DNA of 64,000 nucleotides from Variovorax paradoxus (lineage in GTDB: Bacteria; Pseudomonadota; Gammaproteobacteria; Burkholderiales; Burkholderiaceae_C). Shown piece after piece: positions 24,709 to 33,711 of the stretch. Each line of letters opens with the position of its first letter. Position 1 is the stretch's first letter. Location of the stretch: positions 2,359,001-2,423,000 of the forward strand of contig NZ_CP045644.1 in assembly GCF_009498455.1 (NCBI RefSeq), written 5' to 3'. Below the pieces are notes generated by a model. The model saw only the letters and a program-made list of their open reading frames with translations, was not told the DNA's origin and made no database searches. The position numbers and the translations under genes were made by a program.

Positions 24709-26295
24709 ATGCAAACCATGCAACCGCAGTTGCACCTCACGCAGGCCCTGCATCGCGCCGTGCAGTGCAGCCCGCGCGCCGTCGCCACCGTGTTCCAGGG
24801 GCGCACGCGCACCTACAGCGAACTCGGCGATCGCGTCGCGCGCCTCGCGGGCGCGCTGCGCCGGCAGGGCGTGCGGCCCGGCGACCGCGTGGGCGTGCTC
24901 GCGCTCAATGCCGACCGCACGCTGGAGTACTACCTGGCCGTGTGGTGGGCGGGCGGCGTGGTCAACCCGGTCAACACGCGCTGGAGCGTGGCCGAGATGG
25001 CGCACTCGCTCGACGACTGCGCCACGGGCATCCTGTTCGTCGACGACCAGTTCCTGCCCGTGGCCGCCGAGCTGCGCGCCGCCGCGCGCGCCGTCAGCAC
25101 CTGGGTCTACATGGGCGAGCGCCAGGCGCCCACGGGCCCAATCGACATGGTCGACTGCGAAGCGCTGATCCGCGAGAGCGAACCCGTGCCCGACGCGCTG
25201 CGCGGCGGCGACGACCTGGCCGGCGTGTTCTACACCGGCGGCACCACCGGCCGGCCCAAGGGCGTGATGCTCAGCCACGCGGCGCTGGTGATCAACGCGC
25301 AGGTCTCGATGCTCGGTGCGTTCTTCGACGACAGCGCGCGGCTGTTGCAGGTGGCGCCGCTCTTTCACCTGGCGGGGCTGTCGTTTTTGCTGCGCGGCGT
25401 GCTCATGGGCTGCGCGCAGATCATCCTTCCGGGCTTCTCGGTGGACGGCATGCTCGCCGCCATCGAGCGCGACCGCGCCACCAACCTCATGGCCGTGCCC
25501 GCGATGCTGCAGATGCTGGTCGACGACCCGCGCACCGCGCAGGCCGACCTGTCGAGCGTGCGCTTCGTCGGCTACGGCGCCTCGCCGATCACCGAGGCGC
25601 TGCTGGAGCGCGCCTTCGCGACCTTTCCTCAGGCCGAGTTCGCGCAGGGCTACGGCATGACCGAGCTGTCGGCCGGCGTGAGCTACCTCACGCGCCACTA
25701 CCACTCGCCCGAAGGCCGCAAGCTCGGCAAGCTGGCCTCGGCCGGGCAGGCGCTCTCGGGCATCGACCTGCGTGTGTGCGACAGCGACGGCCGCGAGGTG
25801 CCGCGCGGCACCGTCGGCGAACTCACCGTGCGCAGCCCGTGCGTGATGCAGGGCTACTGGAACCTGCCCGAGCAGACGGCCGCCGCGCTGCGCGATGGCT
25901 GGATGCACACCGGCGACGCTGCGCGCATGGACGACGACGGCTTCGTCTTCATCGTCGACCGCTACAAGGACATGATCGTGAGCGGCGGCGAGAACATCTA
26001 CTGCGCCGAGGTCGAGGGCGCGCTCGCACGCCACCCCGCCGTGGCCGCCGCCGCCGTCATCGGCGTGCCCGACGACCGCTGGGGCGAGGCCGTGCATGCG
26101 GTGGTGGTGCGCAAGCCCGGCACCGATGTGGATGCCGACGCGCTCATCGCCCACTGCCGCGAACTGATCGCCGGCTACAAGTGCCCGCGCAGCGTGGAGT
26201 TCACCGAGGCACTGCCGATCTCGGGCGCCGGCAAGGTCATGAAGTACCGCCTGCGCGAGCCGCACTGGGCCGGCCGCGCGCGCAAGGTTGCCTGA
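24709..26295 (+). CDS. AMP-forming acyl-CoA ligase (first copy)
   Basis: 528 residues from the ATG at 24709, chosen because GACAGGAG lies 9 bases upstream; an ATG at 24658 lacks such a site. ANL-family motifs are present: YTGGTTGRPKG (phosphate loop), GYGMTELSAG, HTGDAARMDDDGF, and the C-terminal GAGKVMKYRLRE with the adenylation Lys. It would activate a free acid to acyl-CoA via acyl-AMP. It is related to, but clearly distinct from, the ligase that follows 35 bp later. Substrate chain length cannot be told from the sequence. Confidence 0.92.
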   Translation: MQTMQPQLHLTQALHRAVQCSPRAVATVFQGRTRTYSELGDRVARLAGALRRQGVRPGDRVGVLALNADRTLEYYLAVWWAGGVVNPVNTRWSVAEMAHSLDDCATGILFVDDQFLPVAAELRAAARAVSTWVYMGERQAPTGPIDMVDCEALIRESEPVPDALRGGDDLAGVFYTGGTTGRPKGVMLSHAALVINAQVSMLGAFFDDSARLLQVAPLFHLAGLSFLLRGVLMGCAQIILPGFSVDGMLAAIERDRATNLMAVPAMLQMLVDDPRTAQADLSSVRFVGYGASPITEALLERAFATFPQAEFAQGYGMTELSAGVSYLTRHYHSPEGRKLGKLASAGQALSGIDLRVCDSDGREVPRGTVGELTVRSPCVMQGYWNLPEQTAAALRDGWMHTGDAARMDDDGFVFIVDRYKDMIVSGGENIYCAEVEGALARHPAVAAAAVIGVPDDRWGEAVHAVVVRKPGTDVDADALIAHCRELIAGYKCPRSVEFTEALPISGAGKVMKYRLREPHWAGRARKVA

Positions 26296-26330
26296 AGCCA
26301 GAACGCACAACCACCAAGGAGACGACACCC

Positions 26331-27890
26331 ATGTTTCTCACCCAGCCCCTGCACAAAGGCCGCCGCGAGAAGGCCCGCGAGACCGCCGTGGTCTGCGGCG
26401 CCCATCGCCTCGACTTCGCGACGCTCACCGACCGCGTGGCGCGCCTGGGCGCCGTGCTGCAGCAGCTCGGCATGGCGCGCGGCGACCGCGTCGGCATGAT
26501 GAGCCTCAACTCGCACCGCTTCGTCGAGTTCTTCTTCGGCACCTGGTGGGGCGGCGGCGTCATCAACCCGGTGAACATCCGCTGGAACCCGAAGGAGGTC
26601 GCCTACTCGCTGGACGACTGCGACACGCGCATCCTGCTGGTCGACGACCTGTTCGCGCCCATGGCCGGCGAGCTGCGCAAGCTCTCGACCTCGCTGCGCA
26701 CCGTCGTGTATTGCGGCGACGGCCCCGTGCCCGAAGGCATGGTCGGCTACGAGGCGCTGCTGGCCGATGCACAGCCCATCGACGACGCACCGCACAGCGC
26801 CGACGAGCTGGCCGCCATCATGTACACCGGTGGCACCACCGGCCGGCCCAAGGGCGTGATGCTCACGCACGGCAGCCTCTACATCAACGCACTGAGCTCG
26901 GTGGCGGCGGTGCCGCGCGAGACGCGCAACGCGGCCGTGGTCATCGCCGTGCCCATGTTCCATGTGGCCGGCTGCGGGCTGTCGCTGCAGAGCATCCTGC
27001 GGCTGGTGCCGCAGCACGTGGTGCCGATGTTCGACGAGGTGGCGATCCTGCAGGCCATCCAGGCCGCGCGCGCCACCGAGATGTTCCTGGTGCCCACCAT
27101 GATCAAGCGCGTGATCGAGCACCCGCGCTTTGCGGAGTTCGACCTGTCGAGCCTGCAGATGCTGCTGTACGGCGCCGCGCCCATCGACGTGGCGCTGCTC
27201 GAGCAGGCCATGGCTGCGCTGCCGCGCACCAGCTTCTCGCAGGCCTACGGCATGACCGAGCTGTCGCCCACCGTGGCCGTGCTGATGCCGCACTTTCACC
27301 TGCCCGGCCCCGACCGCAACCGCCTGCTGCGCGCGGCCGGCACGCCGGTGCCCGTGGCCGAGATCCGCATCGTCGACGGCGAAGACAACGAAGTGCCTCC
27401 CGGCCAGGTCGGCGAGATCGTCGCGCGCGGCCCGATGGTCATGAAGGGCTACTGGAACAAGCCCGCCGAAACCGAGGCCGCATTGCGCGGCGGCTGGATG
27501 CACACAGGCGACGGCGGCTACATGGACGAACACGGCCTGCTGTTCGTGGTCGACCGCATGAAGGACATGATCGTGAGCGGCGGCGAGAACGTGTACTCGG
27601 CCGAGGTCGAGAACGCCATTGCCCAGATGCCGCAGGTGCTGATGTCTGCCGTCATCGGCGTGCCCGACGACAAGTGGGGCGAGCGCGTGCATGCGGTGAT
27701 CGTGTTGCGCGAAGGCATGTCGCTCACGGCCGACGACGTCATCGCCCATTGCCGCGACCAGATCGCCAACTACAAGTGCCCGCGCAGCGTGGAGTTCCGC
27801 GAGGCGCTGCCGCTGTCGGCCGCCGGTAAGCTGCAGAAGTTCCAGCTGCGCGAGCCCTTCTGGGCTGGTAAAGAGCGCCGCGTCGGCTGA
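26331..27890 (+). CDS. AMP-forming acyl-CoA ligase (second copy)
   Basis: 519 residues, with YTGGTTGRPKG, AYGMTELSPT, HTGDGGYMDEHGLLFVVDRMKD and the C-terminal AAGKLQKFQLRE. Residues near the substrate tunnel (for example MFHVAGCGLS against LFHLAGLSFL in copy 1) differ, so the two ligases probably accept different acids of the same route. Ribosome-binding site AAGGAG lies 9 bases upstream of the start. Confidence 0.92.
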   Translation: MFLTQPLHKGRREKARETAVVCGAHRLDFATLTDRVARLGAVLQQLGMARGDRVGMMSLNSHRFVEFFFGTWWGGGVINPVNIRWNPKEVAYSLDDCDTRILLVDDLFAPMAGELRKLSTSLRTVVYCGDGPVPEGMVGYEALLADAQPIDDAPHSADELAAIMYTGGTTGRPKGVMLTHGSLYINALSSVAAVPRETRNAAVVIAVPMFHVAGCGLSLQSILRLVPQHVVPMFDEVAILQAIQAARATEMFLVPTMIKRVIEHPRFAEFDLSSLQMLLYGAAPIDVALLEQAMAALPRTSFSQAYGMTELSPTVAVLMPHFHLPGPDRNRLLRAAGTPVPVAEIRIVDGEDNEVPPGQVGEIVARGPMVMKGYWNKPAETEAALRGGWMHTGDGGYMDEHGLLFVVDRMKDMIVSGGENVYSAEVENAIAQMPQVLMSAVIGVPDDKWGERVHAVIVLREGMSLTADDVIAHCRDQIANYKCPRSVEFREALPLSAAGKLQKFQLREPFWAGKERRVG

Positions 27891-27929
27891 CCCCATTCCC
27901 CTCATTTCAAGACACTGAAGGACCACCCC

Positions 27930-29081
27930 ATGCCCATCGATTTCCGCCGCTCGTGGAGTGACGAAGAACTGGAGCTGTACCGCGACAACGTGGTGCGATT
28001 CGTCGAGACCGAGATCGTTCCGCACGACGAAGAGGCGCGCAAGCGCGGCCACGTCGGCCACGAGGTGTGGCGCAAGGCCGGCGCCCTCGGCCTGCTGTGT
28101 TCCGACATTCCCGAGGCCTACGGCGGCGCCGGCGGCGACTTCCGCCACGAGGCCGTGTTCTACGAAGAGAAGGCGCGCCGCGCGCTCAGCGGCATGGCCA
28201 GTTCGGTGCACACCATCGTCGCGCACTACTTCCTCAACCACGGCACCGAGGCGCAGAAGCTGAACTACCTGCCGCGCATGGCGCGCGGCGAGCTGGTCGG
28301 TGCCATCGCCATGACCGAGCCCGGCGCCGGCTCCGACCTGCAGGGCGTGCGCACGCGCGCCGAGAAGCAGCCCGACGGCAGCTACCGCATCCGCGGCTCC
28401 AAGACCTTCATCACCAATGGCTTCCTCGCGGGCGTGGTGCTCGTCGTGGCCAAGACCGATCCGACGCAGGGCGCCAAGGGCACCTCGATCCTCATCGTCG
28501 AGACCGAAGGCTGCGAGGGCTACCGCGTGGGCCGCGTGCTCGACAAGATCGGCATGAAGGCGCAGGACACCTCCGAGCTGTTCTTCGACGACGTGCATGT
28601 GTCGGCCGACGCGTTGCTCGGCGGCCAGGAAGGGCAGGGCTTCTTCCAGCTCATGAGCGACCTGCCGTACGAGCGCACCATCATCGGCGTGAGCGCGCTG
28701 GCCACCATGGAAGGCGCCTACCAGGCCACGCTCGACTACGTGCGCGACCGCAAGGCCTTCGGCAAGCCCATCGCCGAGTTCCAGAACACCAAGTTCAAGC
28801 TGGCCGAGATCGCCACGCAGATCAAGGTCGGCCGCGCCTTCATCGACCGCTGCGTGGAAGACCTCGTGGCCGGCCGGCTCGACACCGCCACCGCCTCCAT
28901 GGCCAAGCTCTGGGCCTCCGAGACGCAGGGTCGCGTGGTCGACGAATGCCTGCAGCTCTTCGGCGGCTACGGCTTCATGACCGAGTACATGGTCGCGCGC
29001 ATGTACGCCGACGGGCGCGTGCAGCGCATCTACGGCGGCACCAACGAGATCATGAAAGAAGTGATCTCGCGCGCGCTTTGA
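27930..29081 (+). CDS. Acyl-CoA dehydrogenase (isovaleryl/long-chain-like)
   Basis: 383 residues with all classic signatures: AMTEPGAGSDLQGVRT, KTFITNGFLA, DYVRDRKAFGKPIAEFQNTKFKLAE, LFGGYGFMTEY and the C-terminal YGGTNEIMKEVISRAL. The C-terminal base position is Gly, and a Glu in PYERT probably acts instead, as in isovaleryl- and long-chain-type enzymes. Electrons would pass to ETF. It is followed 14 bp later by an enoyl-CoA hydratase. Confidence 0.93.
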   Translation: MPIDFRRSWSDEELELYRDNVVRFVETEIVPHDEEARKRGHVGHEVWRKAGALGLLCSDIPEAYGGAGGDFRHEAVFYEEKARRALSGMASSVHTIVAHYFLNHGTEAQKLNYLPRMARGELVGAIAMTEPGAGSDLQGVRTRAEKQPDGSYRIRGSKTFITNGFLAGVVLVVAKTDPTQGAKGTSILIVETEGCEGYRVGRVLDKIGMKAQDTSELFFDDVHVSADALLGGQEGQGFFQLMSDLPYERTIIGVSALATMEGAYQATLDYVRDRKAFGKPIAEFQNTKFKLAEIATQIKVGRAFIDRCVEDLVAGRLDTATASMAKLWASETQGRVVDECLQLFGGYGFMTEYMVARMYADGRVQRIYGGTNEIMKEVISRAL

Positions 29082-29095
29082 ATGCGATCCGCGTC

Positions 29096-29887
29096 ATGAG
29101 CGACGTCTTGCAGATCGAGCAGCGCGATGGCGTCGCCTGGCTCACGCTGAACCGCCCCGAGCGCCTCAACGCGCTCGACCCCGTGCTGGTGCGCGCGCTG
29201 CGCGAGTACTTCGAAGGCCTGAACGCGCGCAGCCCCGAGCGCGTGGTCGTGCTGCAGGGCGCGGGCCGCGCCTTCTGTGCCGGGCTCGACCTGAAAGAGC
29301 AGGCGGGCGGTGAAGACCTCGGCGTGGCCGACATGCTCGAACAGCAGAAGGGCATCCGCGACATCATGCTGGCCATGCGGCGCTGCCCGCAGCCCATCGT
29401 GTGCGTGGTGCAGGGCGCGGCCAGCGGCGGCGGTTTTGCGCTCGCGCTGGCCTCGGACGTGCGCTTGGCCACGCCCGACGCGCGCATGAACGCCGCCTTC
29501 ATCCGCATCGGCCTGTCGGCCTGCGACGTGGGCGTGAGCTACTTTTTGCCGCGCATGGTCGGCAGCTCGGTGGCGGCCGAGTACATGCTCACCGGCCGTT
29601 TCATGGACGCGCAGCGCGCGTACGCGCTGGGCCTCGTGAGCCGCGTCGACACGCTGCCCGCGCTGCAGGCCGAGGCGCAAGCGCTGGCCGACGACATGCT
29701 CCATGCCACGCCCGTGGCGCTGCGCCTGACCAAGGAGGCGCTGGGCATCGCAGTGGATGCCGGCAGCATGGAAGCGGTCGTCGCCATGGAAGACCGCAAC
29801 CAGGTGCTGTGCACCCAGACCCGCGATTTCCGCGAAGGCATGACCGCCTTCCTCGAGAAGCGCGCGCCCGTCTACACGGGACGCTGA
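29096..29887 (+). CDS. Enoyl-CoA hydratase/isomerase
   Basis: 263 residues of crotonase fold. The oxyanion-hole segments are RAFCAGLDLKE and QGAASGGGFALALASDVRLA. The two Glu found in classical hydratases are not both present: the loop reads IRIGLSACDVGVSYFLPR, with Ser/Cys/Asp at the positions where Glu is usual. It may therefore be an isomerase or act on an unusual acyl-CoA. It sits in the racemase operon and supplies the second step of beta-oxidation by context. Confidence 0.88.
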   Translation: MSDVLQIEQRDGVAWLTLNRPERLNALDPVLVRALREYFEGLNARSPERVVVLQGAGRAFCAGLDLKEQAGGEDLGVADMLEQQKGIRDIMLAMRRCPQPIVCVVQGAASGGGFALALASDVRLATPDARMNAAFIRIGLSACDVGVSYFLPRMVGSSVAAEYMLTGRFMDAQRAYALGLVSRVDTLPALQAEAQALADDMLHATPVALRLTKEALGIAVDAGSMEAVVAMEDRNQVLCTQTRDFREGMTAFLEKRAPVYTGR

Positions 29888-29928
29888 GCTTCATTCCGAA
29901 TTTCAACGGACCGCACACAAGGATTTCC

Positions 29929-30822
29929 ATGACCCTCGACGACCTGATGTTCAAGCCCGGCCTGCTGGCCGGCCGCCGCTACCTCGTGACCGGTGGCGGC
30001 AGCGGCCTGGGCCGCGTGATGAGCGAGGCGCTGCTGCTGCTCGGCGCCCACGTGTACATCTGCGGGCGCCGCGCGCCCGTGCTCGAAGAAACGGCGGCCG
30101 AGCTGATGCACCTGCACGGCGGGCGCGTGACGCCCAAGACCTGCGACATCCGCCACGACGCGCAGATCACCGAGATGCTCGATGAAATCTGGGCCGACGG
30201 CGGCGCGCTCGACGGCCTCGTCAACAACGCCGCGGGCAACTTCGTGAGCCGCACCGAAGACTTGTCGCCGCGCGCCTTCGACGCCATCTCGAGCATCGTC
30301 TTTCGCGGCAGCTTCTGCATGACGCTCGAATGCGGCAAGCGCTGGTTGGCGGAAGGCAAGGCGGCGTCGGTGCTGTCGATCCTCACCACCTGGGTGTGGA
30401 ACGGCTCGCCCTTCACCGTGCCCTCGGCCATGTCGAAAGCCGGGCTGCATGCGATGACGCAGTCGCTCGCCGTCGAGTGGGCCGGCCGCGGCATCCGCTT
30501 CAACGCCATCGCGCCGGGCCTGTTCCCCACCGAGGGCATGAGCGCGCGCCTGAACCCCGGCGGCGGCGAGCACAAGGCCGAGCGCAACCCGATGGAGCGC
30601 AACGGCCGCATGCCCGAACTGGCCAACCTCGCGGCCTACCTGCTCGGCCCGGGCTCGGAGTACGTCAACGGCCAGACTATCGCCATCGACGGCGCGCAGT
30701 TCCAGGCCACGGGCGGGAACTTCTCGCGGATGTCGGCGTGGAAGGACGACGACTGGCAGCGTGCCCGCGAGAGCATCGCGGGGCGCGATGCGCAGGACAA
30801 GCGGCAGCGGCTGGCCGCTTGA
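29929..30822 (+). CDS. Short-chain dehydrogenase, 2,4-dienoyl-CoA reductase-like
   Basis: 297 residues. Nucleotide-binding TGGGSGLGR and NNAAGNF are present. The usual YxxxK active site is replaced by SAMSK, as in mammalian 2,4-dienoyl-CoA reductase (DECR1-like) proteins, where Tyr is absent at this position. The PGLFPTEG and GQTIAIDGAQF segments also fit that group. It would reduce a conjugated dienoyl-CoA with NADPH so that unsaturated chains can continue through beta-oxidation. It is the last gene of the operon and converges on the regulator gene, with 12 bp between stops. Confidence 0.85.
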   Translation: MTLDDLMFKPGLLAGRRYLVTGGGSGLGRVMSEALLLLGAHVYICGRRAPVLEETAAELMHLHGGRVTPKTCDIRHDAQITEMLDEIWADGGALDGLVNNAAGNFVSRTEDLSPRAFDAISSIVFRGSFCMTLECGKRWLAEGKAASVLSILTTWVWNGSPFTVPSAMSKAGLHAMTQSLAVEWAGRGIRFNAIAPGLFPTEGMSARLNPGGGEHKAERNPMERNGRMPELANLAAYLLGPGSEYVNGQTIAIDGAQFQATGGNFSRMSAWKDDDWQRARESIAGRDAQDKRQRLAA

Positions 30823-30834
30823 CTGGCTGGCTGG

Positions 30835-33573
30835 TCAGCGAATCACGCCGAGCTTGCGCGCAATCGCCACCGCCTCGGTACGGCGCTTCGCACCCAGCTT
30901 CATGTTGATGTTGCGCAGGTGCGTGCGCACCGTGCTCTCCGACACGAACAGCTTCTCGCCCATCGCGTTGTTCGAGTAGCCCTCGGCCAGCAGCTGCAGC
31001 ACGCGGATCTCCTTGCGCGTGAGCGGCTCCTTGGTCGCATCGCCCGACGGCGCTTCGGCGTCGATCGGTGACGGTGGCGGGCCGAGCACCTGCAGCAGCC
31101 GCTGCAGGTAGTCGGCCAATATCGGGTCGCTGCGCAGCACGGGCGCCACGGCACCGGCCTCTTGCTGCATCGCTGCCGCATAGCGGTGCACCAGCGTGCC
31201 CACGGACGGTCCCTCGTCGAGGATCAACCGCACGAAGCCTTCCTGGCTCGCGGTCTGCAGCACGGCGCCGATTTCTTCGATGGCGGTGGCGAGGTCGCCT
31301 GCGCGCTGCAGCGCCAGCGCGCGCAGCACGCGCAGCTTGAGTGCGCGGCGGTTGCGGTTGGCGGCGACGGCGGCGTGCAGTTCGGCGTCGAGCACGGTGA
31401 GCGCAGCGCGCGCGTCGCCGAAGGCGATGTCCCAGCGCGCCTTGGCGAGGGCGAGGTAGTCGAGGTCGTGTGCGGGCAGGCGCTGGCGGCGCTCGCGCGC
31501 CCACAGCTCGGGGTCGTCGGCGCGCTGCAGCTCGTCGCGCGACGCGGGGCCGTTGCCCTGCAGCAGCAGCATGTGGGCGCGCTCCAGCTTGGCGCCCGCG
31601 ACCACGCGCGGCAGTTGACGGTGGTGGCCCAGGTATTCGAGTTCGGTGAGCGCCTGGAACGCGGCGTCGATGTCGCCCGCGTGGAAGGCGATGCGCGAGC
31701 GCATGACGTGGCTCAGGATCATGTGGTCGGGCAGGCCCACGTCGCGCGCCAGCGGCAGGTACACGTTCAGCAGGTGCTCGGCCTGCACCAGCTGGTTGGT
31801 CTCGTACACGGCGCCGGCGTACAGCACTCCGGCCCAGGCGTTGCCGTGGCTGTGGTTGTACGACACGGCATGCGTCGAATCGACCGCCATGCGCAGCCGC
31901 GCAGTGGCCTGGCGCAGCCGGCCTTCGGTGAGGTCGAACAGGCCCGCCAGCGACTCGGTGTACATGCGGTTGAAGGTGCTGTTGCCCTGCTCGCGCCGCG
32001 CGGCCTCGAGCAGGCGCTGCGCCTCGCGCTGGTCGCCGCGCACCGCGAGGATGTGCGCCATCGCGTTAAGCAGCACGCCCTCGGCAAAGGCGAGCCCGGT
32101 GGGCATGCGCGCGAGGCTTTCGCGGCCGGCTTCGTAGGCGGCGTCGTGCTGGTCTTCCATGGCCAGCAGCAGCGGAATGAGCGTGTGGGCGTTGGCGCGC
32201 ACCTCGGGAATGGGGCTGTCGAGGCAGCCCGATTGTTCGAGCAGCCGCATCGCGTCCCACGGGCCGTGCGTGAAGCAGGTGGCCCACAGCGCGATGAGTT
32301 GCAGGAACGGATGCTCGCGCAGCTGGTGTTCGGGAATGGCCGAGAACCAGCGCGCCAGCATGCGCATGCGGCCCTGTTCGAGGAACTGCTCGGCGTAGCT
32401 GTCGAGCAGCGTGAGCGCGTGCGGATGGTCGCCGCCTTCGATCGCATGGTCGATGGCGGGCACGGGCCGGCCGTGCGATTCGTACCAGCCCGAGGCCGCG
32501 AGGTGCAGCCGCGCGAGTTCGTCGGGCCGCTCGTGCGCCAGCTGTGCGCGCAGGAAGTCGGCGAACAGGCTGTGATAGCGCCACGCGCGCACCTCGCCGC
32601 CCGCGTCGCCGCTCACGGGCGTGAGGAACAGGTTGGCGGCGGCGAGCTGTTCGAGGATGACGGCGCTGTCGCCGCGCGGGCTGAGCGCCTGGCACACCGA
32701 CGCGTCGAGCTGGCGCAGGATGCTGGTGCGCAGCAGAAAGTCGCGGATCTCGGGTGGCTGGTGCGCGAGCACGTCTTCGGCCAGGTAGTCGGCCACGGCG
32801 CGGTCGGAGCCCGAGAAGCGCTCGATGAAGCCGGTCTCGATGCCGTGCCGCTCCAGCGCCATCGACGCCAGCCAGATGGCCGCGACCCAGCCTTCGGTCT
32901 TGCGGTGCAGCTGCGAGAGCATGTCGGCCGGCAGTGCCTGCGGCGGCTGCGCGGCGGCGTGCGGCGCATGCGCCTGGCGCAGGCCGATGAAGGCGCTGGT
33001 TTCTTCCAGCGTGAAGCGCAGGCGGTCGGTGTCGATCTCGATGAGCTGGCCGCGCGCGCGCAAACGGCCCAGGCCGAGGTCGGGCAGGCTGCGCGAGCCG
33101 ATCACGATCTGCCCGCGCCGCGGCAGGTGCTCGACCAGCTCGCGCACGAGGCCGAGCACGGCGGGTTCCTGCACCACCTCGAAGTCGTCGAGAAAGAGCG
33201 TGAAGGGCGAGTCGTGCGCGGCCAGCGCGGCCACGGCGTCGAAGGGCGCGTGGCTTGCGGGCTCGTCCACGCCGATGCGTTGCACGGCCTCGGCCAGGCA
33301 GTTGAGAAAGCGCGACACGTCGTTGTCGGCGCGGTCGAGCGTGAGCCACGCGGTGGCGATGCCCTGCGCGTCCATGCGCTCACGGATCTGCGCCATGGCG
33401 GTGGTCTTGCCGAAGCCGGCGGGTGCGCGCACCAGCACGAGCTTGACGGTCGCGGCCGCGATTTCTTCGCTGATGGCGGTGCGCGGCACCTGCGTGGCCA
33501 CGAAGGCCGGCGGGTTGAGCTTGGTCTCGAGAATCCGGAGCGAGGAAGGGGGAACGGGGGCTGGTGCAGGCAT
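30835..33573 (-). CDS. MalT-like LuxR-family ATP-dependent transcriptional activator
   Basis: 912 residues. An N-terminal STAND-type ATPase has Walker A APAGFGKTT (50-58) and Walker B FTLFLDDFE. A long helical TPR-like sensor region follows. The C-terminal LuxR HTH (about residues 845-905) has LTRKEIRVLQLLAEGYSNN and SESTVRTHLRNINMKL. MalT-type proteins use ATP and an inducer bound by the TPR region to activate promoters. It lies in the centre of the acyl-CoA region, divergent from a thiolase, with a regulon palindrome between them. It is the only regulator in regions 20.8-49.5 kb and so the obvious candidate to bind the six palindromes. Confidence 0.92.
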   Translation of the reverse strand: MPAPAPVPPSSLRILETKLNPPAFVATQVPRTAISEEIAAATVKLVLVRAPAGFGKTTAMAQIRERMDAQGIATAWLTLDRADNDVSRFLNCLAEAVQRIGVDEPASHAPFDAVAALAAHDSPFTLFLDDFEVVQEPAVLGLVRELVEHLPRRGQIVIGSRSLPDLGLGRLRARGQLIEIDTDRLRFTLEETSAFIGLRQAHAPHAAAQPPQALPADMLSQLHRKTEGWVAAIWLASMALERHGIETGFIERFSGSDRAVADYLAEDVLAHQPPEIRDFLLRTSILRQLDASVCQALSPRGDSAVILEQLAAANLFLTPVSGDAGGEVRAWRYHSLFADFLRAQLAHERPDELARLHLAASGWYESHGRPVPAIDHAIEGGDHPHALTLLDSYAEQFLEQGRMRMLARWFSAIPEHQLREHPFLQLIALWATCFTHGPWDAMRLLEQSGCLDSPIPEVRANAHTLIPLLLAMEDQHDAAYEAGRESLARMPTGLAFAEGVLLNAMAHILAVRGDQREAQRLLEAARREQGNSTFNRMYTESLAGLFDLTEGRLRQATARLRMAVDSTHAVSYNHSHGNAWAGVLYAGAVYETNQLVQAEHLLNVYLPLARDVGLPDHMILSHVMRSRIAFHAGDIDAAFQALTELEYLGHHRQLPRVVAGAKLERAHMLLLQGNGPASRDELQRADDPELWARERRQRLPAHDLDYLALAKARWDIAFGDARAALTVLDAELHAAVAANRNRRALKLRVLRALALQRAGDLATAIEEIGAVLQTASQEGFVRLILDEGPSVGTLVHRYAAAMQQEAGAVAPVLRSDPILADYLQRLLQVLGPPPSPIDAEAPSGDATKEPLTRKEIRVLQLLAEGYSNNAMGEKLFVSESTVRTHLRNINMKLGAKRRTEAVAIARKLGVIR

Positions 33574-33602
33574 CGCGAAGGGGGAGTGAATGCCTGGAAA
33601 TT

Positions 33603-33618
33603 CCGTCGCTTCCGACGA
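33603..33618. promoter_or_regulatory. Regulon palindrome site C, between the MalT-like gene and thiolase
   Basis: CCGTC-GCTTCC-GACGA, one mismatch from the consensus half-site. It lies 29 bp upstream of the regulator start and 93 bp upstream of the thiolase. TAAACT starts exactly 23 nt after it on the plus strand. The site could serve both the thiolase operon and autoregulation. Confidence 0.78.
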
Positions 33619-33641
33619 TTCCGGCAACCGATTCTGCTTCC

Positions 33642-33647
33642 TAAACT
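33642..33647 (+). promoter_or_regulatory. -10 element of the thiolase/FadB-like operon
   Basis: TAAACT, 23 nt downstream of palindrome C. The same hexamer stands at the same distance from palindrome D, which supports a class II activator geometry with the palindrome overlapping the -35 position. Confidence 0.55.
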
Positions 33648-33711
33648 GGCCGCAGACAAACTGAATTCCCCTGCATCCGGTGGCCCTGCGCACCCGGGCA
33701 GCGCCCTGCCC

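Noticed and set aside
22969..26328. Long minus-strand frame opposite dehydrogenase, racemase and ligase genes
   Set aside because: Low-complexity composition and exact opposition to well-supported genes show it is a shadow.
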